From Thalassia testudinum (Eukaryota > Streptophyta > Magnoliopsida > Alismatales > Hydrocharitaceae): a stretch of 64,000 nt of DNA. Under the pieces are notes generated by a model, which was given only the letters and a program-made list of their open reading frames with translations, did no database searches and was not told where the DNA came from. Shown piece after piece: positions 1 to 12,414 of this stretch. The DNA is taken from the NCBI GenBank assembly GCA_037157565.1, contig JAZHRO010000036.1, forward strand, positions 140,608,501 through 140,672,500, written 5' to 3'. Each line of letters begins with the position of its first letter. Position 1 is the stretch's first letter. Position numbers and translations under genes: made by a program.

Positions 1-654
1 AGGAGCAAGAGGAAGAAAAGAGATGGGTTGGAGGAGACCTTAGGTGGTGGAGGAAGAATGCTTCTTACGTGGGGAGAAAAATGGGCTTCATGCCCTTTGT
101 AATATCTTTTAATATTGAGTGGAAAATTTTGTAAGCAACCCTTCCACTCAATAAGTTGGGTTATGAAAGGATCCACTAACTTCATTTCTTCCCAAATGCA
201 CCTCACATAACATATGTAATGGCTTAAAATGTGTTGGTAAGCCCATTATGCCTCAATGAAGGTAATTAAGCATAAATGACCCTTTAGTCTTCAATTAATA
301 GTCGAATTAAGGTTGAATTGAACTTGTTGGTCTTGATTAAAAATTCAAATCCTTGCCAAGCGTGTATAATGTAGGTTGTGTTTCTATTTTCATTTTTTGT
401 AAGCTTTAACATGTGAAGCATACACGTGGCAATTTTGTGAATTAATTTCTACATGCAAAGTATATTAATTATATATATATATTTATAAGTCTAACATGGA
501 GTCCAATTTACGTGTTAAATAAAAAGTTTCATATTTGGCACCAAGAAGATAACTTTTTTCATTCAATTTTACTCTCTTAGGCTTAGCATATTTTGAGTTT
601 TTTGGCTATTAATTTCGATTAACCAAAATTAACTTAATTTGAGTTTGGATGAAA
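1..654. other. AT-rich intergenic DNA, no gene seen
   Basis: No ORF, RNA gene or recognisable transposon domain was found here. It is the left flank of the Athila insertion that follows; its last bases join, across that element, to the sequence resuming at 12415. Confidence 0.6.
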
Positions 655-659
655 TTGGT

Positions 660-2424
660 TGATGTGCATACTTTTAATTGGCCTAAAATGTCTATTTATG
701 CATGTTCCTAGTATCATAGAAATATCATGCATTATAAATATTACATAACATGCATTATCATGCATTTACGTTAATTTGTACAAATTGTATAGTAATTTGT
801 CTCTTTTTGTGATGAGGGGATAGGGCGATATTTATTTAGGCATCAGATTGAAGATCCAACCGTACGGATCTAATTAGGGTGATGAACGAAGTTCAACGCC
901 TCCGAGATCGCTTTGATCGAACCTCCGTAGCATAAGATGCAGTTCGAAGAAGATCAGAGGTCAAGGGGTGGTGCAAGTTTGTACCTCATATGACAAATCC
1001 AACGGCACAAATGGGTTCAGATCAACGATTGCAGCCCAACGACACAAAAATCGACCCAATCTGATATTCTTGGCACCATCTACAAGCATTGGAAAATGGG
1101 CGGCCCAAATGGTGCCACATGGCTCCATCCAAGTTGCCAACAGCCACCGCTGCTCTCCTTCTCATCAAGCGACCCTTGATCTCAACCGTTGGATCTTTTA
1201 TCCAATGGCTGAGAAGGCGCGGACGAGAAAAACAAAAACTCGACACAAACACGAAGGTAGCATAGCGGTCCATGTCCTTACGCAAAGCGCGAGGTGCGAG
1301 TTCAATTCGCGACGAACGGCTTAATGTGTGAGGAGAGGCGTGCGACAAAATTCAACCATCAGTTTGCAATTGAGTGACAACGGGTGTACTCTCAGCAACC
1401 ACGTGGTGTACTCTCATGCGCGGGATGAAGGAGCACACTGCACACGTGCGATGAAGAGGATTTGTATGCGGGAGCGCGCAACGGCTGAAGAGGAAGTGCT
1501 AGTGGCATTTAAGCCGTCCGATCGTGTGATCAGATGACCGAGATTGCTCGAGGCACACGCATACGAACGACTAAAGGCAAATTGGTGGTGACGTGGCGCG
1601 TTGTGGAGTGTCGGATCAGAGGTGAGTGGTGAGATCAAGCGCACGCCTTCAGTGACGTGCATCTACAGGGACGCTCATAAATGTTACTAAAGACCCTGAT
1701 ATTCATGTTAAAGCCTTAAAAAGACTTTTATGCCCCCATTCCTACACCTATGAAAGGCCTACCCCACCCACATATTTTCTCATTCCTTCCTTCTTCTCTT
1801 AACCTCTCAAAGAACTAAGAGCAACGTTCTCAAGATTACTTTAGTGCTCTCAAGCTACGGGAAGCTCCACTAGAGTTAAAAATAAAAAATTTCCAATTCT
1901 CATCCCCCTTTGCGGAGCTCTCACTAGCTGTCCTCTCTCCCCCATTCCGGAAGTGAATCCCGCGACGTCAACGCCCTGCCTCATCCCCGATTCTTCCAAA
2001 TTCGTCCTCCATCCTCCGTCTTCCCTCTCTTTCTTCCAGGCGTCGTTCGTCCGACTCATCCTCCAAGCATTCGTCGAGGATAATTTCTCATCCCCCATCT
2101 TTTTGAAGCTTTCTAGTATAGATTTTTAGCTCTATAGTTGTAGAAATTAATTGTAAGTGACATTATCATAATTATAAAATTGTTATTCTCACTCTCTCAC
2201 TCTCTCTTGTTTATATTTCAAGTAATTTAGTTGCCATTGTGAATTTTTTCTTTATAAAAAAATTACAAAAAAAATACAATTGCGGATTTAGAATCGATGT
2301 AGCGTCCCTGTGTTCGACTTGGGACTCACAGAGTTTCAGTAAATTTATCTAATAGCGGATTTTTATGCAACTACAACGACGGGTTTTAACTTAATCTTTT
2401 TCGCATATAAAATCTCATTAATCA
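660..2424 (+). repeat. 5' LTR of the Athila element
   Basis: Begins TGATGTGC and ends TTAATCA, matching 10650-12409 along its whole length with scattered, mostly transition, differences. Near the 3' end (2303-2316) it has the TCCCTGTGTTCGAC motif shared with another LTR remnant at about 62375. A TATA-like stretch lies near 1750 (CTATGAAAGG here, CATAAAAGG in the 3' LTR), so transcription should start shortly after it. Short ORFs in the LTR are not coding. Confidence 0.93.
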
Positions 2425-2427
2425 TTT

Positions 2428-2444
2428 TGGCGCCATTGCCGAGG
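2428..2444 (+). other. Primer-binding site, tRNA-Asp type
   Basis: TGGCGCCATTGCCGAGG lies three bases after the 5' LTR. It matches the complement of the 3' end of plant tRNA-Asp with two mismatches, the primer usual for Athila elements. It would prime minus-strand cDNA synthesis. Confidence 0.88.
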
Positions 2445-3649
2445 TTACATATCCCGATTATTTTCCTCATTTCCCGCACTTATTTGATCTCTAACCTCTT
2501 TTTTCTTTCTTCTATTATCTTGCAGGTACCCTGACAAGTAATCTTTGAGCAGTAGAAATGAGTAAAGTGTGGTTGAAAACCGTTGTAAGTGCTCCCCCAT
2601 TCTTTCCCCCTCCATAGCTTGCATTTCATCACCTTAATTCAAACCCTAATTAACGTAGGTGCTCCCATAAATCCTAAGATTAGTTTGGTTGTTTGGTTGT
2701 CACCTCCTGTCACCTCACCCTCCTCTTATAAAAAAAAAATCTAAAAAAATTCTTATCTGGTTGTGGGATTTTCTTACTATACACATCACATGCACTCATA
2801 GAGGTACACAATATCTTCTGATTTTTCTCACTCAATCGGTAACCCGATCTTCGAAACTAGTACACTCATCAACACATAATTGAGTAGAAATCAGATTAGG
2901 TAGCCACTTGTGTGCCTAATTCAATGGTGTATCAAGGCCAATTGCTTGAGTTGTTTGAGCCGCACCACTTCATCTAAAAATAACTCATCAAGTACCTTGC
3001 TCCCTAGGCTAAACATTTAAGATCAGTACCAGGCACTCCACCTTATTTTGATTTCAAAGGAAAACATCTTCACCTGTGTTTGCTAATCTTGGTGTGCCTC
3101 TTAAACTTGATTGAACCAACCTTAATTCAAACCCTAAAAGCTACTTAAGTAAGATTTGAACTCTAAAATTCACTTATCCAAATAATCTTGCCTAAAAACC
3201 CTGGTTGTGCACTTACACATTCCAATCAATCATTAAGGGCACAACTCATTTTAAGAGCCCATCACATTCCAAAACCACTACTATCTCAAACCTAATTAAA
3301 ATTTGAGTAGACATTGGCCCTAGAACCTATCAGTCTGTTTCGGGGTATTTTTTAAACTATGGTGCGAATTTGTGACGTCTGCTTTCTCCAGAAGGTGCTA
3401 AGTTGGGGGGCCTGCTTGTTAAACGAGTTAAGTGATAGGGGTTTGGCATAATTAGCGACTTTCATGACATGCTCCTTCTACTTCGCCAGCCCAACTTAAC
3501 CAGCTTCTGGATTAAGGACAACACAAAATTTGTTTGTGGTTAGAATATATCTTGGAGCCTAGGTTCTTAGGATACCCAACTTAAAGACATGCTTTTATTG
3601 TTGTGCTATAGGGTTTTATTCTCTAGTCCTTCCGACCCCTTCCTGGTTT
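2445..3649 (+). other. Untranslated leader of the Athila element
   Basis: About 1.2 kb between primer site and gag without a conserved reading frame. Packaging and dimerisation signals would be expected here but none can be recognised by eye. Confidence 0.55.
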
Positions 3650-5290
3650 ATGCTTGGAAGGAGATCATTGAATCCCCGTTTGGAAGGACCATTAGACCAT
3701 TCAAGGAGGCGTAGGTTGAATTTTAGTCAAGTAGATTCCATAGCTGATCAACCACCACCTCCACCTCCGAATCAGCACGAGATGCTGCAAAGGCAGATGG
3801 AACAATTGCAACAAATGCAAGCATGGTTCTAGTAAATGAATGGTTAGGGCACTCAGTCCTTGAAAGATTTTAATGATCCTTCGAATTATGGAGAATGTCC
3901 TGGTGTCCAGATTCCAGCCAGTGACATGGAAATCAAGTCCCAGGTTTTAAGCCTAATCAAACATTTTCATGGGCTTGGCTCTGAAGACTCATTTTAGCAT
4001 TTGGAGGACTTGACCACTTTGGTCTAGACCACCAAAGCACAAAACGTGGATGAGGAGTAGATGATCATGAGGCTTTTCCCCCACTCTCTTAGGAACATGG
4101 CCACACGTTGGTACCTGACTATTGGAAGGCCGATAGCTACATGGAATGATCTTAAATCAGCCTTCCTAAAGAAATTCTTCCTAATCGGGCATACCAATGC
4201 ATTGCGATAAGCGACTACCACTTTCATCTAGCGGACATGGGAACTGCTTCATGGTGCCTGGGAGCGATTCTAGGATCTACTGCGGAAGTGTCCACACCAT
4301 GAGGTGCTGAAATGGCAACTCGGGCAAATTTCTACCACGGGTTGACTGAGCAACTCCATAATCACGTGGATGCTTCTTGCAGAGGCAATTTCCTCAATAA
4401 GGATGCAGATAGTGCACATGAATTGTTTGAGGAAGTGAGTGAAAATTCTATCAATCATGCCTCCATGGACACTTCCAACCGGTCCCAGAAACCTAGATCA
4501 AATGCTAATGAGGTCTAGGACTCTCATTCATTCGTTATGGAATTGATTTGCAACAAACTTGATAAGGTAGACCTGGTTGCAAAAAGAATGGAAGAGTAGA
4601 TGGTTGGAAACTCTGCAAATACTTCTAGATCCACTCAATCCCAGAGTTTAGGATTCCATTCTTCACGAGCTCCTACTAGACGGGAGTTTGTAAATTAATT
4701 AGAAATAGCGTAACCTGTGAGCCAGCATTACTCGGAACCCCACGGGTTCCAAACTGGGGCCTTTGATCCTAACTCTTATGACAATGTGTATGTTGTACAG
4801 GAGAATGTTAGGTCCAACCCATATTCTAACTCCTATAACCCAGGTCGGAGGAATCACCCTAACTTCTCCTAGAAAAACCCGAGGCAACAGATCCAAATCT
4901 AACCCAGAAATTATGCACCACAAAGACCAATGGGTCAGGGTCATGTTTACACTCAGCTGCCCCCTAATCAGGTCGATCAGCCAACATGGTATGCCTGTCA
5001 ACCTGCAAGGTAGGCTAGTTTGAACAGTCAGATGGGGGAAATGCAAGGTTCCATGCTCTAGCTCATGCGACAAATGAAAACCCTGCTAGACACCTTGCAA
5101 TCCGGGCTCATTGCTAATACCCATCAGCTTGGATCTCTGCCATCTCAACCCTACCCAACCCTCGTAACATACAAAATCAAGGCAATCGAGCCTAAGGGTA
5201 CAGGAATCAGAGGGACCCACACGCACATGCTCAGGTGGTTGAGCAGGGTCCTTTTGCTTCTTCATCTAATCTAGATATCTAGCTAATCAA
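3650..5290 (+). pseudogene. gag: Athila gag polyprotein, broken
   Basis: Gag would form the cytoplasmic virus-like particle. Recognisable pieces are scattered over frames. The N-terminal MLGRRSLNPRL (3650) is followed by a Pro-rich and Gln-rich stretch. Next comes the capsid-like part with RLFPHSLRNMATRWY and CPHHEVLKW, near 4070-4310. The Asn/Pro-rich tail contains NPYSNSYNPGRRNHPNFS, near 4810-4870. Several in-frame stops interrupt it. The TAG at 4870-4872 sits where the family has Trp, fitting TGG to TAG. Length is close to a normal Athila gag, so it is mutated rather than truncated. Identity rests on remembered family wording, not a search. Confidence 0.8.
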
Positions 5291-5499
5291 GCCCCTCTGA
5301 TCTTTCTTAACCCTCCCCAAGACTCGAACCCTTACGCTTCTGCAAACTCCGTTACCTTGAGGAGTGGAAGGCAAACCTAGGATCCTGAACTACCATCTTC
5401 TAGTCAATCAAACCCTGGTGAGCCTGAGGAAGGAAAGGAGAAAATAGAAGAAACCAAGGCTCAAGACCCCACATACAATGATCTTACTCATGTCCCATT

Positions 5500-6384
5500 C
5501 CCTGAAGCCTTATTAAAAACCAGGAAGAAGAAGCATGTTGATAGCAATGAGGAGCTCCTGAATATATTCAAGAATGTCGAAATCAATATCCCGCTCCTCA
5601 ATGCTATTAAGCATATTCTGGCTTATGCTAAATTCTTGAATGATTTATGTACTTAGAAGCTTAAGCTGAAGGAATCGACCCCAAGGATGGTGATACTCTC
5701 TGAGCAAGCTAGTTTTGTTATCCTACATCACCTTCCTCAGAAAAAGAGAGATCCAGGTGCCCCTTTGATTTCATGTGTTATCGAGGATTACACCTTTGAT
5801 CGGGCACTCTTAGATATAGGTGCATCCATAAACCTAATTCCAACTTCCCTGCATGAAAAGCTCAGATTAAGTGAACTCAGGCCGACCTCAGTAACACTGC
5901 AATTAGCGAACGTTCGGTCACGAACATGAAAGGTGTTATTGAGGATGTTATTGTTAAGGTCAATGATTTTTATTTTCCTGTAGATTTACTTGTCCTTGAC
6001 ATGGATGTACCTGAAGAACTGAGGAACATGTCCATCATTCTGGGGTGTTCGTTCTTGGGTACCGCTAAAGAAAGCGGTAGTCTGGAGATCGCCTTCGGGG
6101 ACAGAAAACTTAAACTCGATAATTTCAAGGTGATTAACAAATTTGAGGATTGTGGATATGTTGAGGAACTCGAGGATAATGATTTGAACACTGAGACTTG
6201 TGTGGTTGTTACTATTCTCGAGGATTCCTCCCACACTAATGAACTTGAACCACAACCTTATGTGGTAGACCCACCACTTTTTGAAGAGGTTATTGATTTT
6301 GTTCATTCACAACCTCTTCCACTGGATCATCCTGATGAATCTTCGTCAGTATCCTTCCTTTTGTTATTAACCCGCCCTAGCTAG
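5500..6384 (+). pseudogene. Athila aspartic protease region, frameshifted
   Basis: The retroviral-type aspartic protease matures gag-pol. The active-site region reads RALLDIGASINLIP (near 5800-5840); DIGAS corresponds to the D[TSL]GA catalytic motif, so the catalytic Asp is retained. The frame changes near 5905-5926: the upstream part is in frame 2, while the downstream part, with the VEDV/VKVNDFYFPVD-like stretch, is in frame 1. It ends in a stop at 6382-6384, just before the frame returns to one that matches the start of RT. Upstream, an acidic Glu-rich linker (5410-5460) separates it from gag. Confidence 0.8.
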
Positions 6385-7900
6385 AACTTAAACCATTGCT
6401 AGAAAGTCTGAAATATGAGTTCTTGGGACCTAAGAAGTCGCTCCCTTTGATTATCAGTGCGAAGTTATAAGGAGCAAGAATCAAACTTGATTGGGGTCTT
6501 AAAAGCACATAAGGAGGCAATTGATTGGACCATCCATGATCTTAGGAGGATTGAGCCATCTTATTATAATCATCGGATTTTTATGGAAGATGGATCCTGC
6601 CTTTCTTGCTAGATGCATAGGAGACTGAACCCTAACATGCGAGAAGTGGTCAAGAAAGACATCATCAAGTGGCTTGATGCAGGCATCATAGACCCAATCT
6701 CGGATAGTCTCTGGGTGAGTCCTGTGCAAATTGTTCCCAAGAAAGCTGGGATTACCGTTGTGACTAACAAGAAAGGCAAATCTATCATAACCCGTTCAGC
6801 TTATTGAATAGTCTGTATCAATTATAGGAGGGAGAATACAACCACGAAAATGGATCATTTCTCTTTTCCCTTCATCGACCAAATTCTTGAAAGGTTAGCC
6901 GAGCGAAAACATTTCTATTTCCTAGACAGTTATTCAGGATACAACCAAGTCCCTATCCATCCTGAGGATTAGGAAAAGACAACTTTCACCTGTCCCTACG
7001 GAACCTTTGCATTCCGTAGAATGCTATTTGGGCTTTGCAATACACCTGCAAATTTTCAAAGGTCCATGCTAACCATCTTCTCAGACACGATGGGAGATTG
7101 TATGAAAGTATTTATGGACGATTTCTCCATTTTCAGAGATTCATTTGAGTCTTGCTTGGCTAACCTAGAATTGATCCTTAAGAGATGCATCAAAACACGG
7201 TTGGTTCTTAGCTGGGAAAAGAGTCACTTCATGACACAGGAAGGCATCGTCTTGGGTCATGTAGTCTCTGAGCGGGGAATTGAAGTTGATAAGGCTAAGG
7301 TGGATGCTATCTCCAAACTTCCTCCTCCCACATCTGTTAAACAAATCTGTTCATTCCTTGGTCAGGTGGGATTTTATAGGAGGTTCATCAAGGATTTTTC
7401 CAAGGTTGCTCGACCTTTGAACAACCTTCTGGACAAAGACACGCCATTTGATTTTGATGAATCATGCCACAAGGCATTTGATTTACTCAAAATGGCAGTC
7501 ACTTGTGATCCAGTGTTGCAACCACCGGTCTGGATGGCCTCATTTGAGATCATGGCCGACGCTTCTGATTACACGGTCGGGGTTGTTTTGGGTCAAAAGA
7601 TTGATAGAAAGTCCTCTGTCATTTACTACGCTAGCAAAACTCTAGATGAGGCCTAGAAGAACTACACTGTTATAGAAAAGGAATTGCTAGTTGTAGTATT
7701 TGCCTTACAAAATTTAGGGCTTATCTTTAGGATCTTACGTCATCATTTATACTGAACAATCGACCTTGAGACATCTCTTGGCCAAAAAGGATGCCAAACC
7801 CTAGCTCATTCGATGGATTCTTTAACTTCAAGAATTTGATCTTCAAATTAAAGACAAATCTAGGGCATAAAATGTAGTGGCGAATCATCTTTCGAGAATC
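6385..7900 (+). pseudogene. pol: Athila reverse transcriptase and RNase H, broken
   Basis: RT-RNase H would copy the RNA genome into cDNA. Landmarks in order: RRLNPNMREVVKKD (about 6620), WVSPVQIVPKKAG (6712), FLDSYSGYNQ (about 6920), TFTCPYGTFAFRRM (about 6985), catalytic FMDDFS with the Asp pair at 7117-7122, and GQVGFYRRFIKDFS near 7360. RNase H begins at MADASDY (about 7550) and continues past a stop at 7654-7656. The catalytic Asp residues are present. Stops at 6970-6972 and 7654-7656 are TAG where relatives have Gln. A frame change near 7720 moves the RNase H tail (LAKKDAKP, VVANHLSRI) into frame 2. Confidence 0.9.
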
Positions 7901-9241
7901 CTAATTGATTCTCCTCATCCAGATATTCCGATTACTGACACTTTTTTGGACGAAACGATTCTTACAGTTTCGAGTGTCCAAACCCCTTGGTTTGTTGACA
8001 TGGTGAATTATTTGGCCGTTGGTCAAATCCTCCAGGATTGGACCGAGCAACAGTGGGATAGACTTATATTCGAGGTCAATACTACTTTTGGGATGACCCA
8101 GAACTGTATCGCATCGGCTCTAATCAAATTATTCGCTGATGTGTCCCAGAGAATGAGTTCCAAAGCATACTTGAGTTCTGCCATGCATTTGCATGTGGTT
8201 GATATTTCTCCGGGAAAAAGATGACTGTGAAGATTCTGCAATATGGATTTTATTGGTCATCTTTATTCAAGTATGCCTAGGAGTTCTCGAGGTCATGTTC
8301 CCGATGCCAGGCACTCGGGAGCATAGCCAAGAGAGACATGATGCCTCTAAACCCGATTCTTCTCGTCGAAATCTTCGATGTTTAGGACATTGATTTCATA
8401 GGATCCTTCCTCCCTTCATTTGGATAGTAGTACATTCTCATAGTTGTTGACTACGTGTCCAAGTGGATTAAGGCTATTTCCACTCGAACCAATGACCGCA
8501 AGTTGGTCATCGATTTTGTCAAGAAGAATATCTTTAGTCGGTTAGGGATCTCGAGGACCATCATCAGCGATGGTGGTACCCATCTCACCGATGGTTAGTT
8601 CCGCAATTTATTGGCAAAATGCAGGGTGAATCATAGGATTTCCATACCTTACCACTCCCAAACGAACGGACAGGCTAAGATCTCCAATCGAGATATCAAG
8701 AACATCTTGTAGAAAACGGTTAGGCCTGATAGGAAAGACTAGACTCAAAAGCTTAATGACGCTCTTTGGGCCTACTGTACAACGTACAAGATGCCTATCG
8801 GCATGTCACCATTTCATCTGGTATATGGTAAGGCATGCCATTTACCCGCAGAAATTGAAAATGCAATTTTGATCTTAGTTTAGTTAGAAAGGCCAGGAAA
8901 CTCCAACTATCTGAGTTGGAGGAGCTTAAAAATGACACTTATAAGAATGCCAAGATCTATAAGGCTAAGACCAAAGCTCTTTATGACCAGTTGATATCTC
9001 ACAAGAGCTTTGAACCGAACCAGAAGGTCTGGCTCTTTGATTCTCGACTTATTCCCAACAAACTTAAGTAGAAATGGAACGACCCGTTCATCATTGATTA
9101 AATATTCCCAAACGAGGCCGTTGAGATTTCCGACCCAAAGATGGGTAATTCTTTCAAGGTCAATGGACAACGTTTAAAATCTTATGTTGACCGTGTTATC
9201 CTAGAACCCGTCTCAGACAAGGTTACTTTGACCTTGATCTG
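7901..9241 (+). pseudogene. Athila integrase, broken, catalytic Glu replaced by Lys
   Basis: Integrase joins cDNA to the chromosome. An N-terminal zinc-finger-like part with C-S-R-C-Q spacing lies near 8300. The core catalytic Asp residues are at 8392-8394 (in DIDF) and 8569-8571 (in ISDGG). The third catalytic residue, 36 codons on as expected for DD35E, is AAG (Lys) at 8677-8679 in TNGQAK; relatives have Glu there. A TAG at 8383-8385 replaces a family Trp. The C-terminal part reads KACHLPAEIENAI and FKVNGQRLKSY and ends at a TGA at 9239-9241. The Glu-to-Lys change alone should abolish activity. Confidence 0.87.
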
Positions 9242-10649
9242 ACTTCTTTGGCTGGACCCCGCCTAGCTGATGGCACTAAACTCAGCATTTGTACAATCTG
9301 ACTTAGAGTTGACCAGAGCATCACAGAATAAAAGTGATATTTTCTTCATTCTGCAATTTTCTCATGCCTTTTATTTTCAATAAGGACATTGCATAAGTTA
9401 GGCATGGGAGGAGGGTGTATTCATTTCTGAATCATATTGTCAGCTCTATGGATTTCTTGTAAATTTTTCTTATTTTTTTGTCTATTAAAAAAAATAAAAA
9501 AATTAAATTAGGAAAAGAGAACTTGGGCATTAAAGTTTTCCAACCTTAGGAAATAATACAATAGGACCTGAACACTCTGACCCTTTAGGTCTTCTAGTTT
9601 AATCAGCTCAGGTGTCAACTAAAATGTGGACTTGTTTCTCAAGTCCTCACCATTATAAATTCATTTGTAATTGGTTAAATAAGTTGGCGTGATAAGTACA
9701 CGACTTATCAATCCGCCTTCTGATTTGAGGAGACTTATAGTCTAAATATCTACACACTATTTGCACTAACTTTCTTTTCGGTAGTTTTAACGGAAATTGG
9801 GTAGCTAATGATCCTTCTAGGATAATATGGTTGGTAAGTTGTCATGGGTTTGACTCCCCATTGGTCGGTTGTCCAGAGCCCAGCCACACGACCATTCTCT
9901 TTCTGCTGCCTTTAGGAAAATCTTAGATAAAGGAAGCCACCTACTCAGAAAAAAAAGAAAAATACCCAAAAAAATGATGAGAAATAGAAAATAAGGAAAA
10001 AAAAGCCACACTTCACTGCACGAGTATGACTGGTAAGTTGTCGTGGGTTTGATTGTCCATTGACTGGTTGTCCAGAATCCAGCTCACATGAATGCATAAA
10101 TAATTCCTAAACACTTAGGAAGAAGCAGGGAAGTAGAATAAGCGGGAGAGATGTATACTGAGTTCGCCCTTATGTTGATCCCATAAAAATAAAAAAGGTA
10201 GAAAGAAAGATACCGGTCAGACAAATACACCTTTAGGGAGAATTTCTTTTCAAGGTCACCTAAAGCGTAAAAACCTGAAGTCCGTTCTCATTGCCAATCA
10301 GTGAATCTTTCACATTTACACAAAAAAATGCTTAGAACTTAGAGTTCTTTTCAAGTCTTGGATGGGTTGGGTAGCAGTAAAAAGCTACTTGAAACTCTAA
10401 ACTCAAAAATCCAAAAAATTACAAAGAAGAAAAAGAAAAAAAATGTATTTGGCTTTGAATAAGGTGGGGGCTTGGGGTGGTCTGTATTTTGGCAGACACC
10501 TGGGTGTTGTTGAGTCTCTGTAGTTCAGGTCTTTAGTAGAAATTTCTTAGTGTTAAAAAATAACTATTGCCCAAGTAATTTGATCCTAATTCCGTTTATA
10601 AATATCATATAGTTTTGCTAGGGACTAGCAAAAGATAGGCATAGGGATG
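9242..10649 (+). other. Non-coding 3' spacer of the Athila element
   Basis: About 1.4 kb between integrase and 3' LTR with no env-like ORF, although many Athila elements carry one. It holds A-rich runs and a 64-bp segment present twice (9827-9890 and 10026-10089). A purine-rich stretch, AAAGATAGGCATAGGGA, ends just before the 3' LTR and is the likely polypurine tract. Confidence 0.65.
9827..10089 (+). repeat. Pair of diverged 64-bp direct repeats
   Basis: Copy 1 is 9827-9890 and copy 2 is 10026-10089, offset 199 bp. Both contain TGGTAAGTTGTC, GGGTTTGA and GGTTGTCCAGA. They differ at several positions. Function unknown. Confidence 0.75.
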
Positions 10650-12409
10650 TGATGTGCACACATGTAATTGGCTTAAAATGTCTATTTATACATGTTTCTA
10701 GTGTCATAGAAGTATCATACATTATAAATATTGCATAACATGCATCATCATGCATTTAGGTTAATTTGTACAAATTGTATAGTAATTGGTCTCTTTTTGT
10801 GATTAGGGGACATGGCGATATTTATCTGGACCTCTGATTGAAGATCCAACCGTATGGATCTGATCAGGGCGACGATCGGAGTTCAATGCCACTGAGATCG
10901 CCTGATCGAACCTCTGTATCACCAGATGCAGCTCGAGGAAGATCAGAGGTCAAGGGAGAAGGTGGTGCAAATTTGTACCTCAAATGACAAATCCAACTAT
11001 ACGGATGGGTTTGGATCAACTATCGTAGCCCAACAACATGAAAATCGGCCCAATCCGACATTCGTGGCACCATCTACATACATTGGAAAATGGACGGCCC
11101 ATATGGCTCCACGTGGTGCCATCCAAGCCGCTTACAGCCATTACTGCTCTCCTTCTCATCAAGCGGCCCTTAATCTCAGTCGATGGATCTTCATCCAATG
11201 GCTGAGAAGGCGTGGACGAGAAAAACAAAAACTCGACACAAATGCAGAGGTAACACAGTAGTCCACGTCCTTACGCAAAGCGCAAGGCGCGGGTTCGATC
11301 CACGGCAAGCGGCTTAATTTGCAAGGAGAGGCACGCGGTGAAATTCAACCGCCAGATCACGATTGAGAGGCAGTGGCAACAACCACGTGGTACATTCTCG
11401 TGCGTCGGATGAAAGAGTGCGTTGCACGCGTGTGATGATGCGCCATCATACGCGGGCGTGTGCAACAGCTGAAGAGGAAGCACTCACCGTGTTTAAGCCA
11501 TCCAATCGTGCGATTGGACGACCGAGATCGCTTGAGGCACATGCATGCGAACGACTGAAGGCAAATAGGCAGTGACGTGGCGCGTTGTGGAGCGTCAGAT
11601 CAGAGGCGAGCGGTTGAGATTGAGTGTACAACTTCAGTGACGTGCGTTTACAGTAACGCTCATAAATTTCACTAAAGAACCTGATAGTAATGTTAAAGCC
11701 CTAAAAAGACTTTTATGGCCCCATTCCTACACTCATAAAAGGCCCACCCCTCCCACATATTTTCTCATCCCTTCCTTCTCTCAACCTCTCAAAGAGCTAA
11801 GAATAACGTTCTCAAGCTTGCTCTAGTGCTTCCAAGCTACGAGAAACTCCGCTAGAGTTAAAAATCAAAATTTTCCACCTCTCATCTCCCCTTCGCGGAG
11901 CTCTTGCCAACTATCCTCTCGCCCCCATTCCGAAAGTGAATCCTGAGATGTCGATGCCCTGCCTCATCCTCAATTCTTCAAAATTCGCCCTTCATCCTTC
12001 ATCTTCACTCTCCTTCTTCCATGAGTTGTCTGTCCGGCTCGTCCTTCAAGCATTCGTTGAGGATGATAATTTCTCTTCCCCCATCTTTTTACAGCTTTTA
12101 GTATAGATTTTCAACTTTCTAGTTGTAGAAATTAATTGTAAGTGACATTATCATAATTATAAAATTGTTATTCTCACTCTCTCACTCTCTCTTGTTTATA
12201 TTTCAAGTAGTTTAGTTGCCATTGTGAATGTTTCCTTTATAAAAAAATTACAAAAAAATATAATTGCGGATTTAGAATCTACGTAAGCTCCCCATGTTCG
12301 GCCTAAGACTCACAAAATTTCAATAAATTTATCTAATAGCAAATTTTTACACAACTACAACGATGAATTTTTAGCTCAATCCTTTTCGCGTATAAAATCT
12401 CGTTAATCA
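10650..12409 (+). repeat. 3' LTR of the Athila element
   Basis: Partner of 660-2424, same TGATGTGC start and TTAATCA end, 1,760 bp against 1,765 bp. The TATA-like CATAAAAGG (about 11733) is better preserved here. It is followed by the TSD copy TTGGT. Confidence 0.93.
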
Positions 12410-12414
12410 TTGGT

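Larger units (their letters stand above)
655..12414 (+). mobile_element. Complete but inactive Athila-type Ty3/gypsy retrotransposon with TSD
   Basis: The element proper is 660-12409 (11.75 kb), flanked by the 5-bp target-site duplication TTGGT at 655-659 and 12410-12414. It has two LTRs (660-2424 and 10650-12409) that begin TGATGTGC and end TTAATCA. A primer-binding site complementary to plant tRNA-Asp follows the 5' LTR. Gag, protease, RT-RNase H and integrase remnants follow in normal Ty3/gypsy order. The RT reads FMDDFS and the gag, RT and integrase wording is that of the Athila clade. No env-like ORF is visible in the 1.4 kb before the 3' LTR. A hand count gives about 12 differences in the first 120 bp of the LTR pair, so the insertion is old. 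Many stops and at least three frame changes make it non-autonomous. Confidence 0.92.

Noticed and set aside
11285..11310. Pol III B-box-like GGTTCGATCC in the Athila 3' LTR, possible tRNA-like gene
   Set aside because: No A box, no pairing T-arm or acceptor stem; the 5' LTR lacks the match.
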